Shown here: positions 15,278-23,105 of the stretch, piece by piece | How positions within the stretch are numbered: position 1 is the stretch's first letter | How the letters are laid out: each line of letters opens with the position of its first letter | Source: Scytonema sp. UIC 10036 | GTDB taxonomy: Bacteria > Cyanobacteriota > Cyanobacteriia > Cyanobacteriales > Nostocaceae | Length of the DNA stretch: 23,121 nucleotides | Reading direction: 5' to 3' | Assembly: GCF_009725235.1 (NCBI RefSeq) | Contig: NZ_WJFC01000212.1 | Coordinates: forward strand, 1-23,121 | Position numbers and translations under genes: made by a program | The notes under the pieces: model-generated | What the model saw: only the letters and a program-made list of their open reading frames with translations | Told to the model about the DNA's origin: nothing | The model's database searches: none

Positions 15278-16219
15278 CTAAGAAATTAAAATTTTCTCCA
15301 AAACTATCTCATCTAGCAGGTCGAGAATCTTGGTATCCAGGCTCATATCAAACTTTCGCGCAAAGTGAGCGTTGTTTTGGATTATAGACAAATAATCATC
15401 TGTTGTTAACAAGCGTGGGCGACCATTGCGAGTTTCAGAAAAATCAAAGTAAAATTTGTTATCGTTACACAGGTTGAACAATCCACTGTTGACTAATACT
15501 GTTTGGATAAAGGATTCATCTGATACACCTACCCCTTTATAGTAATTAACAATCTCAAGACGAGTGCGATAAAACTCATAGAGATATTCAATACACTGTC
15601 GAGATAATGTACAGAAAAAAGACCCTCCATAACAAACAAAATTTTCATTAAAAGGAACAGAACTTCTCACACCAAACATACCATAGGCAGCATTGAGTCT
15701 GAAAAATGGCTGAAGATAATTGACTATCTTGATAGGTGTGACTATTTCCTTTGCCCATTCGGGTAATGTACTCAGATATTTTAATTTCTGGTACTTGTAG
15801 AAATAGCGGGTATAACCTTCTCTTTGGCTCCAATGACTCTCTTGAGAAAAAACGTTAAAGTACTCTAGAAAGCCATCATACTGGGTGGTTGCTAAGAAAT
15901 TTTTAACTTGTGAGAGCGATCTCGTGGGATAATCTTGACCCGAAAGGTTAGTTAGCCAGTCAAAAGCTATATTTTGACTAAAAAGCCAGCCAACAGCATC
16001 GAGGTATCCCTGAACTATAGAAAAGTCTCCCCTTCCTCCTAAACCGGGAACAATCTGTACTCCCGATAAATTTTTGAGTGTCGCCGTATCTAAATTAGAA
16101 ACAGAGACGTCATGGCTCACAAGAACAAAACTATCCGGGCTTGATTGTTTGATAGTCTTTACGAGTCGGTAAATTTGCTCTGAATTTTTATGACTTTGAA
16201 TAAGATAACAAACTCTCAT
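15278..16219 (-). CDS. Core-2/I-branching beta-1,6-N-acetylglucosaminyltransferase-like (GT14)
   Basis: 313 aa, similar to the GT14 catalytic domain of animal core-2/I-branching enzymes, which is also found in bacterial polysaccharide loci. Marks: N-terminal YLIQSHKNSEQI, LVSHDVSVSN, the family block LTNLSGQDYPTRSL (89-102), YGGSFFCTLSR (197-207), the acidic pair in SDESFIQTVL (D234/E235), and a C-terminal HFARKFD. These enzymes need no metal ion or DxD motif, and none is seen. No signal peptide, so it is cytosolic. It sits second in the glycan operon, 82 bp after the GT26 gene. The donor sugar cannot be inferred. Confidence 0.82.
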   Translation of the reverse strand: MRVCYLIQSHKNSEQIYRLVKTIKQSSPDSFVLVSHDVSVSNLDTATLKNLSGVQIVPGLGGRGDFSIVQGYLDAVGWLFSQNIAFDWLTNLSGQDYPTRSLSQVKNFLATTQYDGFLEYFNVFSQESHWSQREGYTRYFYKYQKLKYLSTLPEWAKEIVTPIKIVNYLQPFFRLNAAYGMFGVRSSVPFNENFVCYGGSFFCTLSRQCIEYLYEFYRTRLEIVNYYKGVGVSDESFIQTVLVNSGLFNLCNDNKFYFDFSETRNGRPRLLTTDDYLSIIQNNAHFARKFDMSLDTKILDLLDEIVLEKILIS

Positions 16220-16254
16220 TATCTTGCCTTTGTAGCTAAAGAATTCTCTATTAT

Positions 16255-16301
16255 TTCGTAATTTGTAGTTGCACCCTTAATTACGAATTACAAATTACGA
16301 A
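16255..16301. repeat. Inverted repeat between GT26 and GT14 genes
   Basis: TTCGTAATTTGTA (16255-16267) and its perfect complement TACAAATTACGAA (16289-16301) enclose a 21-nt loop. It ends one base before the GT26 stop codon. The ATTACGAATTAC wording is a common cyanobacterial interspersed repeat. In RNA it would form a hairpin inside the operon, which may set relative expression or stabilise the upstream part. Confidence 0.6.
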
Positions 16302-17471
16302 CTAGTAACCATCAGGTAAAACTACCTTGTTGATAATACGCTCGAGAGTTTGTTTTTTGATGCCTTTCTTCCTGACTAAAACTTCATCCAAAAGCAGCTC
16401 GGCTAGCTTTTGCTCCGATAAAACAGTCTCAACCTGTGCTTGAGTTAGAAGATTTGCTTCGATTAAATAGTCAGCAATCTGCTTGACTCTTGTGTAAATT
16501 GCTCCAGACAAATCCCGCTCGCAAGTAGTTCCTTTTGAAGGCAAGGTTCTCTCAACAGGCTGCATTGGCTGCACGCGTAATGGTGGAGCATAAAATTTGG
16601 CTAAAGCTATTTGCAGTAGAAAGGCTGGGTTACCAAGCAGATATCGGGCTGCTAGACGTTTAGGCTCGCGAATCAAACGGTATAGCCACTCCAATCCCAA
16701 GTGAGATAGGAATTTTGGACAATCTGGCACAATACCAGCAAGGCGATCGACTATCGCACCACCAAGCATAATGGCATTCACTTGCAAACGATTGCGGTGC
16801 TTGTACACCCAATGCTCCTGAATAGGCATTCCCATACCCAAAACTAGAACATTTGGCTTTGCCTGATTTATTTTTTGAATCACCATTTCGTTCTGTACGG
16901 GATCTTCCTTGTCAAAGTACCCGTGATGTCCGTCCAAGCGAATGTTTGGATATTGTTGCCTCAGACGATTCAGTGCTATCTCCAAATTTTGAGGTTTTGA
17001 ACCCAAGAAGAATACAGAAAACCCATGTGCATTACACTTGGACAAAACTTGTGGCATTAACAAAGAGTAGGAAGAGCGATACTCGATGGGTAAATCTAGA
17101 CCCATCCATCTTATCGCCTTTAAAATGCCAACACTGTCACAATGGGTAATGTCTGCACTTTGAAGAAATTGATAGTACCAAGGTAACTGCATGGAAAGAT
17201 TAAAACTGTGCACGTTGTAATTAGCTACAGTTATTTTTCTTCCTTCAACAGAAGCCTCATAAATCGCTTCTACAATTGCTGGAACACTCATACAGGTAAT
17301 GCGACGCTCCAACAGGTATACGTTGAGGTTGGGAAGTTCCCCTACCTGATAATTTTGAGGTAGCTTTGACAACCCTTTACCTTTGCTGATATGAAACCTA
17401 TCTGTGTTTGAATATCGCAAAGGCATCTGTGAGTTTCTAGGAACGACAGTGGGGTCTTGTAAATGATCCAC
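16302..17471 (-). CDS. WecB/TagA/CpsF (GT26) glycosyltransferase with extra C-terminal helical domain
   Basis: GT26 enzymes transfer a sugar such as ManNAcA, ManNAc or glucose to a lipid-linked first sugar. The GT26 core spans about 50-300: TVANYNVHSF, ADITHCDSVGI (family form usually DG where D112-S113 stands here), VFFLGSKPQNLE, VLVLGMGMPIQEHW, GGAIVDRLAG and LEWLYRLIREPKRLAARY. Unusual parts are a ~50-residue N-terminal tail and a ~75-residue C-terminal addition. The addition includes ADYLIEANLLTQAQVETVLS and DEVLVRKKGIKKQTLERII, and resembles the small MshEN/GspE-N-like helical module often attached to cyanobacterial proteins. The start is GTG 17471 without a visible ribosome-binding site; ATG 17426 is an alternative. 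First gene of the operon. Confidence 0.85.
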   Translation of the reverse strand: MDHLQDPTVVPRNSQMPLRYSNTDRFHISKGKGLSKLPQNYQVGELPNLNVYLLERRITCMSVPAIVEAIYEASVEGRKITVANYNVHSFNLSMQLPWYYQFLQSADITHCDSVGILKAIRWMGLDLPIEYRSSYSLLMPQVLSKCNAHGFSVFFLGSKPQNLEIALNRLRQQYPNIRLDGHHGYFDKEDPVQNEMVIQKINQAKPNVLVLGMGMPIQEHWVYKHRNRLQVNAIMLGGAIVDRLAGIVPDCPKFLSHLGLEWLYRLIREPKRLAARYLLGNPAFLLQIALAKFYAPPLRVQPMQPVERTLPSKGTTCERDLSGAIYTRVKQIADYLIEANLLTQAQVETVLSEQKLAELLLDEVLVRKKGIKKQTLERIINKVVLPDGY

Positions 17472-17978
17472 ACGCGTTGATTCATGGTAAGTGACACATT
17501 ACACGAGACTTTATCACAAAAACTTCACCTATCTTAAGGAATAGTTTATTAGTAATGGCAAATTTAATGAATCAAAGGTATAAAAATATCTTAACCAGGG
17601 TAAGAAAACATACTTCATAATTACCCTAATGAATTAAATTGATACTTAAGAAAATATATAATTTTAAGTACAATGATTTTCTGTATTGCTTATATTAAGC
17701 TATTTTTCTTTTTTCATTGCTCAAAAATTTTTTTTGTTAAATTTTTAATACTTAAAACCTAAAAAATGTTGGTATAAAATATAACTTTATATATTTTAAA
17801 GAATTAGATTGGTATGAACTGTTTGTACGTGAAAAATTGGCGTTCCACAAAACCATCTCATACACATCTACCCTAAGAAACAAAGTTTGAAAAAAACCTT
17901 GAGACATAGTGAGCTTTAGCCCTATCTGCAAGGCAGAGGGTACTAAACCTTTCTACGCACGAAATTATCACCAACAGC
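17472..17978. other. AT-rich intergenic region upstream of the glycan operon
   Basis: About 500 bp, very AT-rich, with no ORF of note on either strand. It must hold the promoter of the minus-strand glycan operon, but I cannot single one out. Near the pgsA end, CCCT..CTGC (17920-17929) pairs with GCAG/AGGG (17933-17940). On the minus strand this hairpin comes after the pgsA stop and is followed 23 nt later by a T-run, so it is a weak terminator candidate. Confidence 0.45.
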
Positions 17979-18527
17979 TCAATTTTTCTCAACCTCAGCT
18001 TTCTGACTGTCTGAAGCTTCGCTATTATTCGACGGCAAAAGATAAATGACCCCAGAAATTAACGTCAGAGCAACAGAAATCCAAAAAACAATAAGAGAAA
18101 ACAAGCGCCACTCTTGAGATAAAGGAGCAATTAAAAGTGCGATCGCTACAATTTGACTGACAGTTTTGAGCTTTCCCCAAATATTAGCCCCCGTCACCTT
18201 GGGTTGACTAACGCGCCAACCAGCGATCGCCAACTCTCGTGCTAAGATAAGAAACACACCCCAAGCAGGAACCTGTCCCAGTTCAATCAACACGAGTAAA
18301 GGTGCGAGCACCAAAAACTTATCTACCAACGGATCGAGAAACTTACCCAAATCGCTAATTTGATTGAGTTTCCGGGCTAAATAACCATCCAACCAATCTG
18401 TTAGAGAAGCAACCAGAAAAATTGCTACACAAATCCATTGGAATTTAGGATCTGGACTGTACAAAAGATACAGCAGAAATGGTATCCCTAATAAGCGAGA
18501 GAAGGTAATCCAGTTTGGTAAAGTCAT
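17979..18527 (-). CDS. pgsA: CDP-diacylglycerol--glycerol-3-phosphate 3-phosphatidyltransferase
   Basis: Makes phosphatidylglycerol phosphate from CDP-diacylglycerol and glycerol-3-phosphate, the committed step to phosphatidylglycerol, a lipid needed for thylakoid photosystems. 182 aa, the family size. The CDP-alcohol phosphotransferase signature D-x2-DG-x2-AR-x8-G-x3-D-x3-D is complete: D44, D47-G48, A51-R52, G61, D65, D69. The N-terminal LPNWITFSRLLGIPFLL and several hydrophobic helices fit an integral membrane enzyme. The C-terminus ends in a polar tail (SNNSEASDSQKAEVEKN). It is transcribed alone; the HicB relic lies upstream on the same strand. Confidence 0.93.
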   Translation of the reverse strand: MTLPNWITFSRLLGIPFLLYLLYSPDPKFQWICVAIFLVASLTDWLDGYLARKLNQISDLGKFLDPLVDKFLVLAPLLVLIELGQVPAWGVFLILARELAIAGWRVSQPKVTGANIWGKLKTVSQIVAIALLIAPLSQEWRLFSLIVFWISVALTLISGVIYLLPSNNSEASDSQKAEVEKN

Positions 18528-18638
18528 AAAATTTGAAATCTTAGTTCGGCTCTGTCACTGCCCGCCACTAAAAGTAGAACGAGCTGTGAGCACAATACCA
18601 CAAGATGTATAATTTATTTCTTGAACATTGCTAAAATG

Positions 18639-18861
18639 TCAAGCGATCTGAAAAACAGTATTCGCACTCAGAGGTTCTGGTAATGGTTTTCCTTGTGCTT
18701 GGTATTCCTTTACCAAAAGCTCTAGAACTTCTTCACCATTCTTGAGAGCTTCTGCGTAGGTCTTCGTGGGTATGTGCGTAGGGACTGAACTCTGGTAAGC
18801 TGACAATGTACTGACAATCTTCTGTTGACCACTGAATAATAATGCTGTATTGAAGTTTCAT
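18639..18861 (-). pseudogene. HicB-family antitoxin relic, frameshifted
   Basis: From ATG 18861 the minus strand reads MKLQYSIIIQWSTEDCQYI, VSLPEFSPYAHTHE, then runs out of frame to a stop. In the next frame it continues TYAEALKNGEEVLELLVKEY, QAQGKPLPEPLSANTVFQIA, stop at 18639. Together this is a short HicB-like (UPF0150) antitoxin of ~73 aa. The length of 223 nt is one more than a multiple of three. The break lies in CACGAAGACC, as a 1-nt gain or 2-nt loss before TYAEAL. No HicA toxin gene is visible next to it. The start overlaps the region just upstream of aspA on the other strand. Confidence 0.8.
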
Positions 18862-18891
18862 TGTTCCACTTTCCTTTGTCCTCACTTCATC

Positions 18892-20328
18892 ATGACTCAA
18901 CCAATCAATTTAGACATGAGAATAGAACGCGATTCAATGGGCGATCGCTCTATACCAAGTAGCGCTTACTACGGCATTCAAACACTGCGGGCAACAGAAA
19001 ACTTTCCTATAAGCGGCATTAAGCCTTTACCCACTTACGTAGACGCGTGTATTATCATCAAAAAAGCGACAGCTATTGTCAATGGCGAACTAGGATGTAT
19101 CTCCCAAGACATAAGTCAGGCAATTGTGCAAGCTGCAGATGAAGTGCTAGCAGGGAAATTGCGCGACCAATTTGTGGTAGATGTCTACCAAGCAGGTGCT
19201 GGCACTTCCCATCACATGAATGTTAACGAAGTGTTAGCGAATCGAGCGCTAGAAATTCTTGGAGAAGAAAAGGGCAATTACAAACGTGTTAGTCCAAACG
19301 ATCATGTAAACTACGGACAATCTACCAATGATGTGATTCCCACAGCAATTCGTATTGGTGGCTTGCTGGCATTATCCAGAACACTACACCCAGCATTAGA
19401 AAACGCCATAGCAGCACTCGAAGACAAAGCCCAAGAATTCCAAAATGTCGTCAGATCGGGCAGAACCCACATGCAAGATGCTGTACCCGTGCGCTTGGGT
19501 GAAAACTTTCGTGGATGGGCGCACATCCTCACAGAACACCAAAACCGCATATACACAGCTTCTTCCGACTTAATGATACTGGGTTTGGGAGGCAGTGCAG
19601 CAGGTACGGGGTTAAATACTCACCCCCAATATCGAGCATATGTCGTCCAAACGATTTCAGAAATCATTAACTTTCCCCTAGAACCAGCATCTCATTTGAT
19701 GGCAGCAATGCAAAGTATGGCACCATTTGTTAACGTTTCTGGTGCTTTACGCAATTTAGCTCAAGACTTAGTCAAAATATCTCATGACTTGCGGTTGATG
19801 GATTCCGGACCAAAAACAGGCTTTAAAGAAATTCAGTTACCTCCAGTGCAACCAGGTTCCTCAATTATGCCAGGGAAGTATAACCCTGTCATGGCAGAAA
19901 TGACATCAATGGTATGCTTTCAGGTAATGGGTTATGACAGCGCGATCGCTCTAGCCGCACAAGCAGGACAACTAGAACTGAACGTTATGATGCCCCTCAT
20001 TGCTTATAACCTCATTCACAGCATAGAAATTCTTGGCAACACCATTGCTGCTTTAACCGAACGTTGCATCAAAGGAATTACCGCCAATCAAGAACGTTGC
20101 TTGGCATATGCTGAAGGAAGTTTAGCCCTAGTCACAGCATTAAATCCCCATATAGGTTACTTAAACGCAGCAGCTGTTGCCAAAGAATCCTTAGAAACAG
20201 GAAAGTCTTTACGCCAGATAGTGTTAGAACGGGGGTTAATGAGTGAAGAAGAATTAGCCAACGTATTAAACCTGGAACAAATGAGCGTAATTGTGCCTCT
20301 TACCATACAGGACGGCAAGTCGGAATGA
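18892..20328 (+). CDS. aspA: Aspartate ammonia-lyase (aspartase)
   Basis: Cytosolic enzyme of the fumarase/aspartase superfamily converting L-aspartate to fumarate and ammonia. 478 aa. Marks: RIERDSMGDRSIPSSAYYG (N-terminal aspartase block), TSHHMNVNEVLANRA, YGQSTNDVIPTA (141-152), the flexible SS-loop PGSSIMPGKYNPV (321-333) with the catalytic Ser in G322-S323-S324, and the C-terminal LNPHIGY. E-R-D-x-M-G at the N-terminus points to aspartase rather than class II fumarase. The start is ATG 18892. An upstream in-frame start at 18850 would add 14 atypical residues. It has no strong ribosome-binding site. It could feed ammonium or fumarate from cyanophycin-derived aspartate, which is inference. 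Confidence 0.9.
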   Translation: MTQPINLDMRIERDSMGDRSIPSSAYYGIQTLRATENFPISGIKPLPTYVDACIIIKKATAIVNGELGCISQDISQAIVQAADEVLAGKLRDQFVVDVYQAGAGTSHHMNVNEVLANRALEILGEEKGNYKRVSPNDHVNYGQSTNDVIPTAIRIGGLLALSRTLHPALENAIAALEDKAQEFQNVVRSGRTHMQDAVPVRLGENFRGWAHILTEHQNRIYTASSDLMILGLGGSAAGTGLNTHPQYRAYVVQTISEIINFPLEPASHLMAAMQSMAPFVNVSGALRNLAQDLVKISHDLRLMDSGPKTGFKEIQLPPVQPGSSIMPGKYNPVMAEMTSMVCFQVMGYDSAIALAAQAGQLELNVMMPLIAYNLIHSIEILGNTIAALTERCIKGITANQERCLAYAEGSLALVTALNPHIGYLNAAAVAKESLETGKSLRQIVLERGLMSEEELANVLNLEQMSVIVPLTIQDGKSE

Positions 20329-20333
20329 TGAAG

Positions 20334-20376
20334 AAAGAAGGAAGATAAAAGAAAGGTTGTCTTCCTTCTTTACTTT
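20334..20376 (+). terminator. Rho-independent-like terminator after aspA
   Basis: AAAGAAGGAAGA (20334-20345) and its perfect complement TCTTCCTTCTTT (20360-20371) form a 12-bp stem with a 14-nt loop, followed by ACTTTTT. It lies 5 bp after the aspA stop. The purine/pyrimidine stem is AU-rich, so strength is uncertain. Confidence 0.65.
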
Positions 20377-20397
20377 TTCCTTGTTTTTGATATAACT

Positions 20398-21366
20398 ATG
20401 CCGACTCCAACACCATCCGTCAGCTTAATTCGTGCAACTTCATACGAACGTGACACACTCCGAGATTCATTGGAAACACTGCTAGAAACCTTGGGAGGAA
20501 TAGCAGCGTTTGTAAAACCGGGGAACCGAGTCTTACTCAAACCCAACTTACTTACAGGCGCACGTCCTGGGAAAGAGTGTACCACCCGTCCCGAACTCGT
20601 TTATGCCGTAGCCCAAATGGTGATTGAAGCTGGTGGCAAACCCTTTTTAGGTGATAGCCCTGCTTTTGGTAGTGCCAGAGGAGTAGCAGTAGCAAGCGGA
20701 TATCTGCCAGTTTTAGAAGAACTCAAATTGCCAGTCGTTGAATTTCATGGAAATCGCTATCAAACAGTCAGCGAAGAGTTCAACCACCTGTTGTTGTCCA
20801 AAGAAGCGATGGAAGCTGATGTTACAATCAACTTACCCAAGGTAAAGTCTCACGTTCAGTTGGTACTTACCTTAGGAGTAAAAAACTTGTTTGGCTGCGT
20901 TCCAGGTAAAATGAAAGCCTGGTGGCATATGGAAGCAGGCAAAGACGCAAACCGATTTGCTGAAATGTTGGTGGAAACAGCCAGGGTGATTAATCCCGAC
21001 TTGACCATTGTAGATGGCATTATCGGTCATGAAGGCAACGGACCGAGTGGAGGAGAACCCCGTGCATTAGGAATCTTAGGGGCATCATCAGATATTTTTG
21101 CTTTAGATAGAGCAATAGTGGAAATTTTGAACGTCCAACCAGAACAAGTACCAACTGTTGCTGCATCCAAGCGCTTGGGGTTAATTGGCGAACTTGATGA
21201 CATTCACTTTCCCAATCTGCATCCCGGCTTGTTAAAGATAGAGGATTGGCGTTTACCGGATAAGTTCGTACCCATTGACTTTGGTATGCCTCGCGTTATC
21301 AAGTCTACCTTCAAACATCTTTACATTAAATTTATCAAAGAACCTATGAGTGCTTACAAGGCGTAA
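20398..21366 (+). CDS. DUF362 domain protein
   Basis: 322 aa. The DUF362 pattern covers almost the whole chain: VLLKPNLLTG, PFLGDSPAFGSARGVA, INLPKVKSHVQLVLTLGVKNLFGCVPG, DLTIVDGIIGHEGNGPSGGEPR and LGASSDIFALDRAIVEIL. Some DUF362 proteins carry a C-terminal ferredoxin domain. This one does not: it has no CxxCxxC cluster, so it is the iron-sulfur-free short form. The biochemical role of the family is unknown. It starts at ATG 20398, 69 bp after aspA and beyond a terminator-like hairpin, so it is probably separate from aspA. Confidence 0.85.
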   Translation: MPTPTPSVSLIRATSYERDTLRDSLETLLETLGGIAAFVKPGNRVLLKPNLLTGARPGKECTTRPELVYAVAQMVIEAGGKPFLGDSPAFGSARGVAVASGYLPVLEELKLPVVEFHGNRYQTVSEEFNHLLLSKEAMEADVTINLPKVKSHVQLVLTLGVKNLFGCVPGKMKAWWHMEAGKDANRFAEMLVETARVINPDLTIVDGIIGHEGNGPSGGEPRALGILGASSDIFALDRAIVEILNVQPEQVPTVAASKRLGLIGELDDIHFPNLHPGLLKIEDWRLPDKFVPIDFGMPRVIKSTFKHLYIKFIKEPMSAYKA

Positions 21367-21412
21367 CCCAATCCCTAATGCCCAATGCCCCTTGCCCAAT
21401 GCCCAATCCCCA
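21367..21412. repeat. CCCAATGC-type short tandem repeats
   Basis: Imperfect repeats of CCCAAT(G/C)C begin directly after the DUF362 stop: CCCAATCCCTAATGCCCAAT, then GCCCCTTGCCCAATG, then CCCAATCCCC. This is typical cyanobacterial short tandemly repeated sequence in spacer DNA. Confidence 0.7.
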
Positions 21413-21486
21413 TAAGTGCAAACTCTGTTACAACAATTCAAAAATTGGCAGAGTAAGCTGAAAGTACCCTCCGATTGCTTAACCAG

Positions 21487-21514
21487 ACCGCCCTAATCTA
21501 GAGGCGGTTTTTTT
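21487..21514 (+). terminator. Rho-independent terminator after the DUF362 gene
   Basis: ACCGCC (21487-21492) pairs with GGCGGT (21503-21508), 10-nt loop, followed directly by a run of seven T. A classic intrinsic terminator, about 120 bp after the DUF362 stop codon. Confidence 0.8.
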
Positions 21515-21527
21515 CCATGCTTACATG

Positions 21528-21576
21528 GGGAGTAGGGAGTAGGGAGTAGGGAGTAGGGAGTAGGGAGTAGGGAATA
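21528..21576. repeat. Heptanucleotide tandem repeat GGGAGTA
   Basis: Six perfect GGGAGTA units followed by one variant GGGAATA. This is a classic STRR of filamentous cyanobacteria and is prone to change in copy number. Confidence 0.95.
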
Positions 21577-22230
21577 GTAAAAAATATTTTGTCCATTGCC
21601 TACGAAGATATATTCATCAGATTTTCTCACTTAAGCTAAAAAATTTTCTATGAGTGGAATCACTGATAAATACTTCTCAACACTTCTATTTTCTCTGTAA
21701 TTATTCGGTATTCATGTATTGTTAAAAAACTGATATCGTCCTTAACAGTCTGAAGTGTTCAAAAATTTTAAGCATTTTCACTTAACAAAATAAAATACAT
21801 AACTGGATTGGTAAGGGGATGAAATCTCATCAAGCAAAAAACAACCGACGAGAAAAGCGAAAATGCCTGTGCTCTGGTGTTTTTGCTATCGATCCCTAAA
21901 GACAAAACGCTTATACTCTGTCTCGCTTTCGGTACAGATAAAATGAAAATTTGTAAATATTAATGCAATATTTCTAGAGGATGCGTAGAGTAAAGATTAC
22001 AATAGAAACGCTTACTGCTTTGCGCGATTAAACACAAGGTAAAAAATAAAATGTTAATTTTTAGCTTCTTATCAAGTATTTTCTGTATCAAAAAAATAGG
22101 TCTGCCAAGGTTTAAACATGATTGATATTCTTTATTCATACAGAAATTGGTGTAAAAAAATAGCTAAAATAACAGCAAGCCTCTCTAGAAAAGAGGGAAA
22201 CTACAAGTGGTGTATCTAGCCTCAACTTTT
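21577..22230. other. AT-rich intergenic region
   Basis: About 650 bp without a convincing gene. One short frame at 21819 (starting MKSHQAKNNRREKRKC, 26 codons) follows GGTAAGGGG and could be translated, but its product resembles nothing I know. Otherwise I see only AT-rich DNA that may carry the promoter of the small gene downstream. Confidence 0.4.
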
Positions 22231-22410
22231 ATGAATTCAAATTCTCAATCTGTCAACCAAAGCGACACATATTCCCATCGATTGGCAGATATTGTGGGAA
22301 CCGGGATTGGTTTACTGACTTTGACATTACCTCTATTTATTATCGCTCACTATTCTTCAAACAACATTCATACTTCTCCCCAACCCATGATGATAAGAAT
22401 GCAAAGGTAG
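22231..22410 (+). CDS. Small single-span membrane protein, function unknown
   Basis: 59 aa from ATG 22231 (MNSNSQSVNQSDTYSHRL). One strong membrane helix at about 21-39 (DIVGTGIGLLTLTLPLFIIAH) lies between a polar N-terminus and a short tail, SSNNIHTSPQPMMIRMQR. An in-frame GTG at 22207 would add eight residues. Neither start has a clear ribosome-binding site. The composition and the clean helix suggest a real small protein of cyanobacterial type. No function can be given. It lies 150 bp upstream of ppa. Confidence 0.6.
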   Translation: MNSNSQSVNQSDTYSHRLADIVGTGIGLLTLTLPLFIIAHYSSNNIHTSPQPMMIRMQR

Positions 22411-22436
22411 TGGTTGGTGGTTAGTGGTTAGTGGTG
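22408..22436. repeat. TGGTTAG-type heptamer repeats
   Basis: TAGTGGTTGG, TGGTTAG and TGGTTAG follow one another and overlap the stop codon of the small membrane-protein gene. Cyanobacterial STRR. Confidence 0.75.
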
Positions 22437-22511
22437 AAATTTCTTCTGACCTCAGACTTCTGTCCGCCGCCTTTCTTCTTGTGACCCACTAGGGATAGAA
22501 TCTTACACTGG

Positions 22512-22529
22512 GAGCTATGCATATAGCTC
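22512..22529. promoter_or_regulatory. Perfect hairpin/palindrome upstream of ppa
   Basis: GAGCTAT and ATAGCTC flank GCAT (itself part of ATGCAT), giving an 18-bp near-continuous palindrome 33 bp before the ppa start. It could be an operator site or a leader hairpin. No T-run follows, so a terminator is unlikely. Confidence 0.4.
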
Positions 22530-22562
22530 TCATAGTTTACAGTAAGCAAACGGAGTGTTGTC

Positions 22563-23105
22563 GTGGACTTATCTCGGATTCCAGCTCAGCCTAAACCAGG
22601 TCTGCTCAACGTTTTGATTGAAATTGCAGGCGGAAGCAAAAACAAATACGAATATGATAAAGACCTACAGGCTTTTGCTCTGGACAGAGTTCTTTACTCG
22701 TCAGTACAGTACCCCTATGACTATGGTTTTGTACCTAACACTCTAGCTGATGATGGCGATCCGCTTGATGGCATAGTCATCATGGATGAGCCAACGTTTC
22801 CAGGATGTGTGATAGCCGCAAGACCAATTGGGATGTTAGAGATGATAGATGGTGGCGATCGCGATGAAAAAATTCTTTGCGTTCCCGACAAAGACCCCCG
22901 ATACGCTCATGTCAAATCCTTAAAAGACATTGCGCCACACAGACTAGCTGAAATAGAAGAATTTTTCCGCACTTACAAAAATTTGGAGAAAAAGGTTACA
23001 GAAATCCTTGGATGGCAAGATGTTGACACAGTCTCTCCATTGGTAGAAAAGTGTGTCAAAGCTGGTAGCGAAAAAGGTCGGGATTCAGATTCGGAAACTA
23101 AGTAG
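22563..23105 (+). CDS. ppa: Inorganic pyrophosphatase (family I)
   Basis: Hydrolyses pyrophosphate to phosphate in the cytosol, pulling biosynthetic reactions forward. 180 aa, the family I size. The signature [15 protein letters not shown] carries the Mg2+ ligands D64/D66/D69. Other expected residues are E20, K28-Y29-E30, R42, Y50 and the C-terminal half block PDKDPRY. The start is GTG with GGAG 7 nt upstream, and [17 protein letters not shown] is the usual cyanobacterial N-terminus. The C-terminal tail ([13 protein letters not shown]) is polar and unstructured. The gene is complete within the window. Confidence 0.95.
   Translation: MDLSRIPAQPKPGLLNVLIEIAGGSKNKYEYDKDLQAFALDRVLYSSVQYPYDYGFVPNTLADDGDPLDGIVIMDEPTFPGCVIAARPIGMLEMIDGGDRDEKILCVPDKDPRYAHVKSLKDIAPHRLAEIEEFFRTYKNLEKKVTEILGWQDVDTVSPLVEKCVKAGSEKGRDSDSETK

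Noticed and set aside
21819..21899. 26-codon frame after GGTAAGGGG
   Set aside because: Too short and without resemblance to a known peptide. Mentioned in the intergenic entry only.
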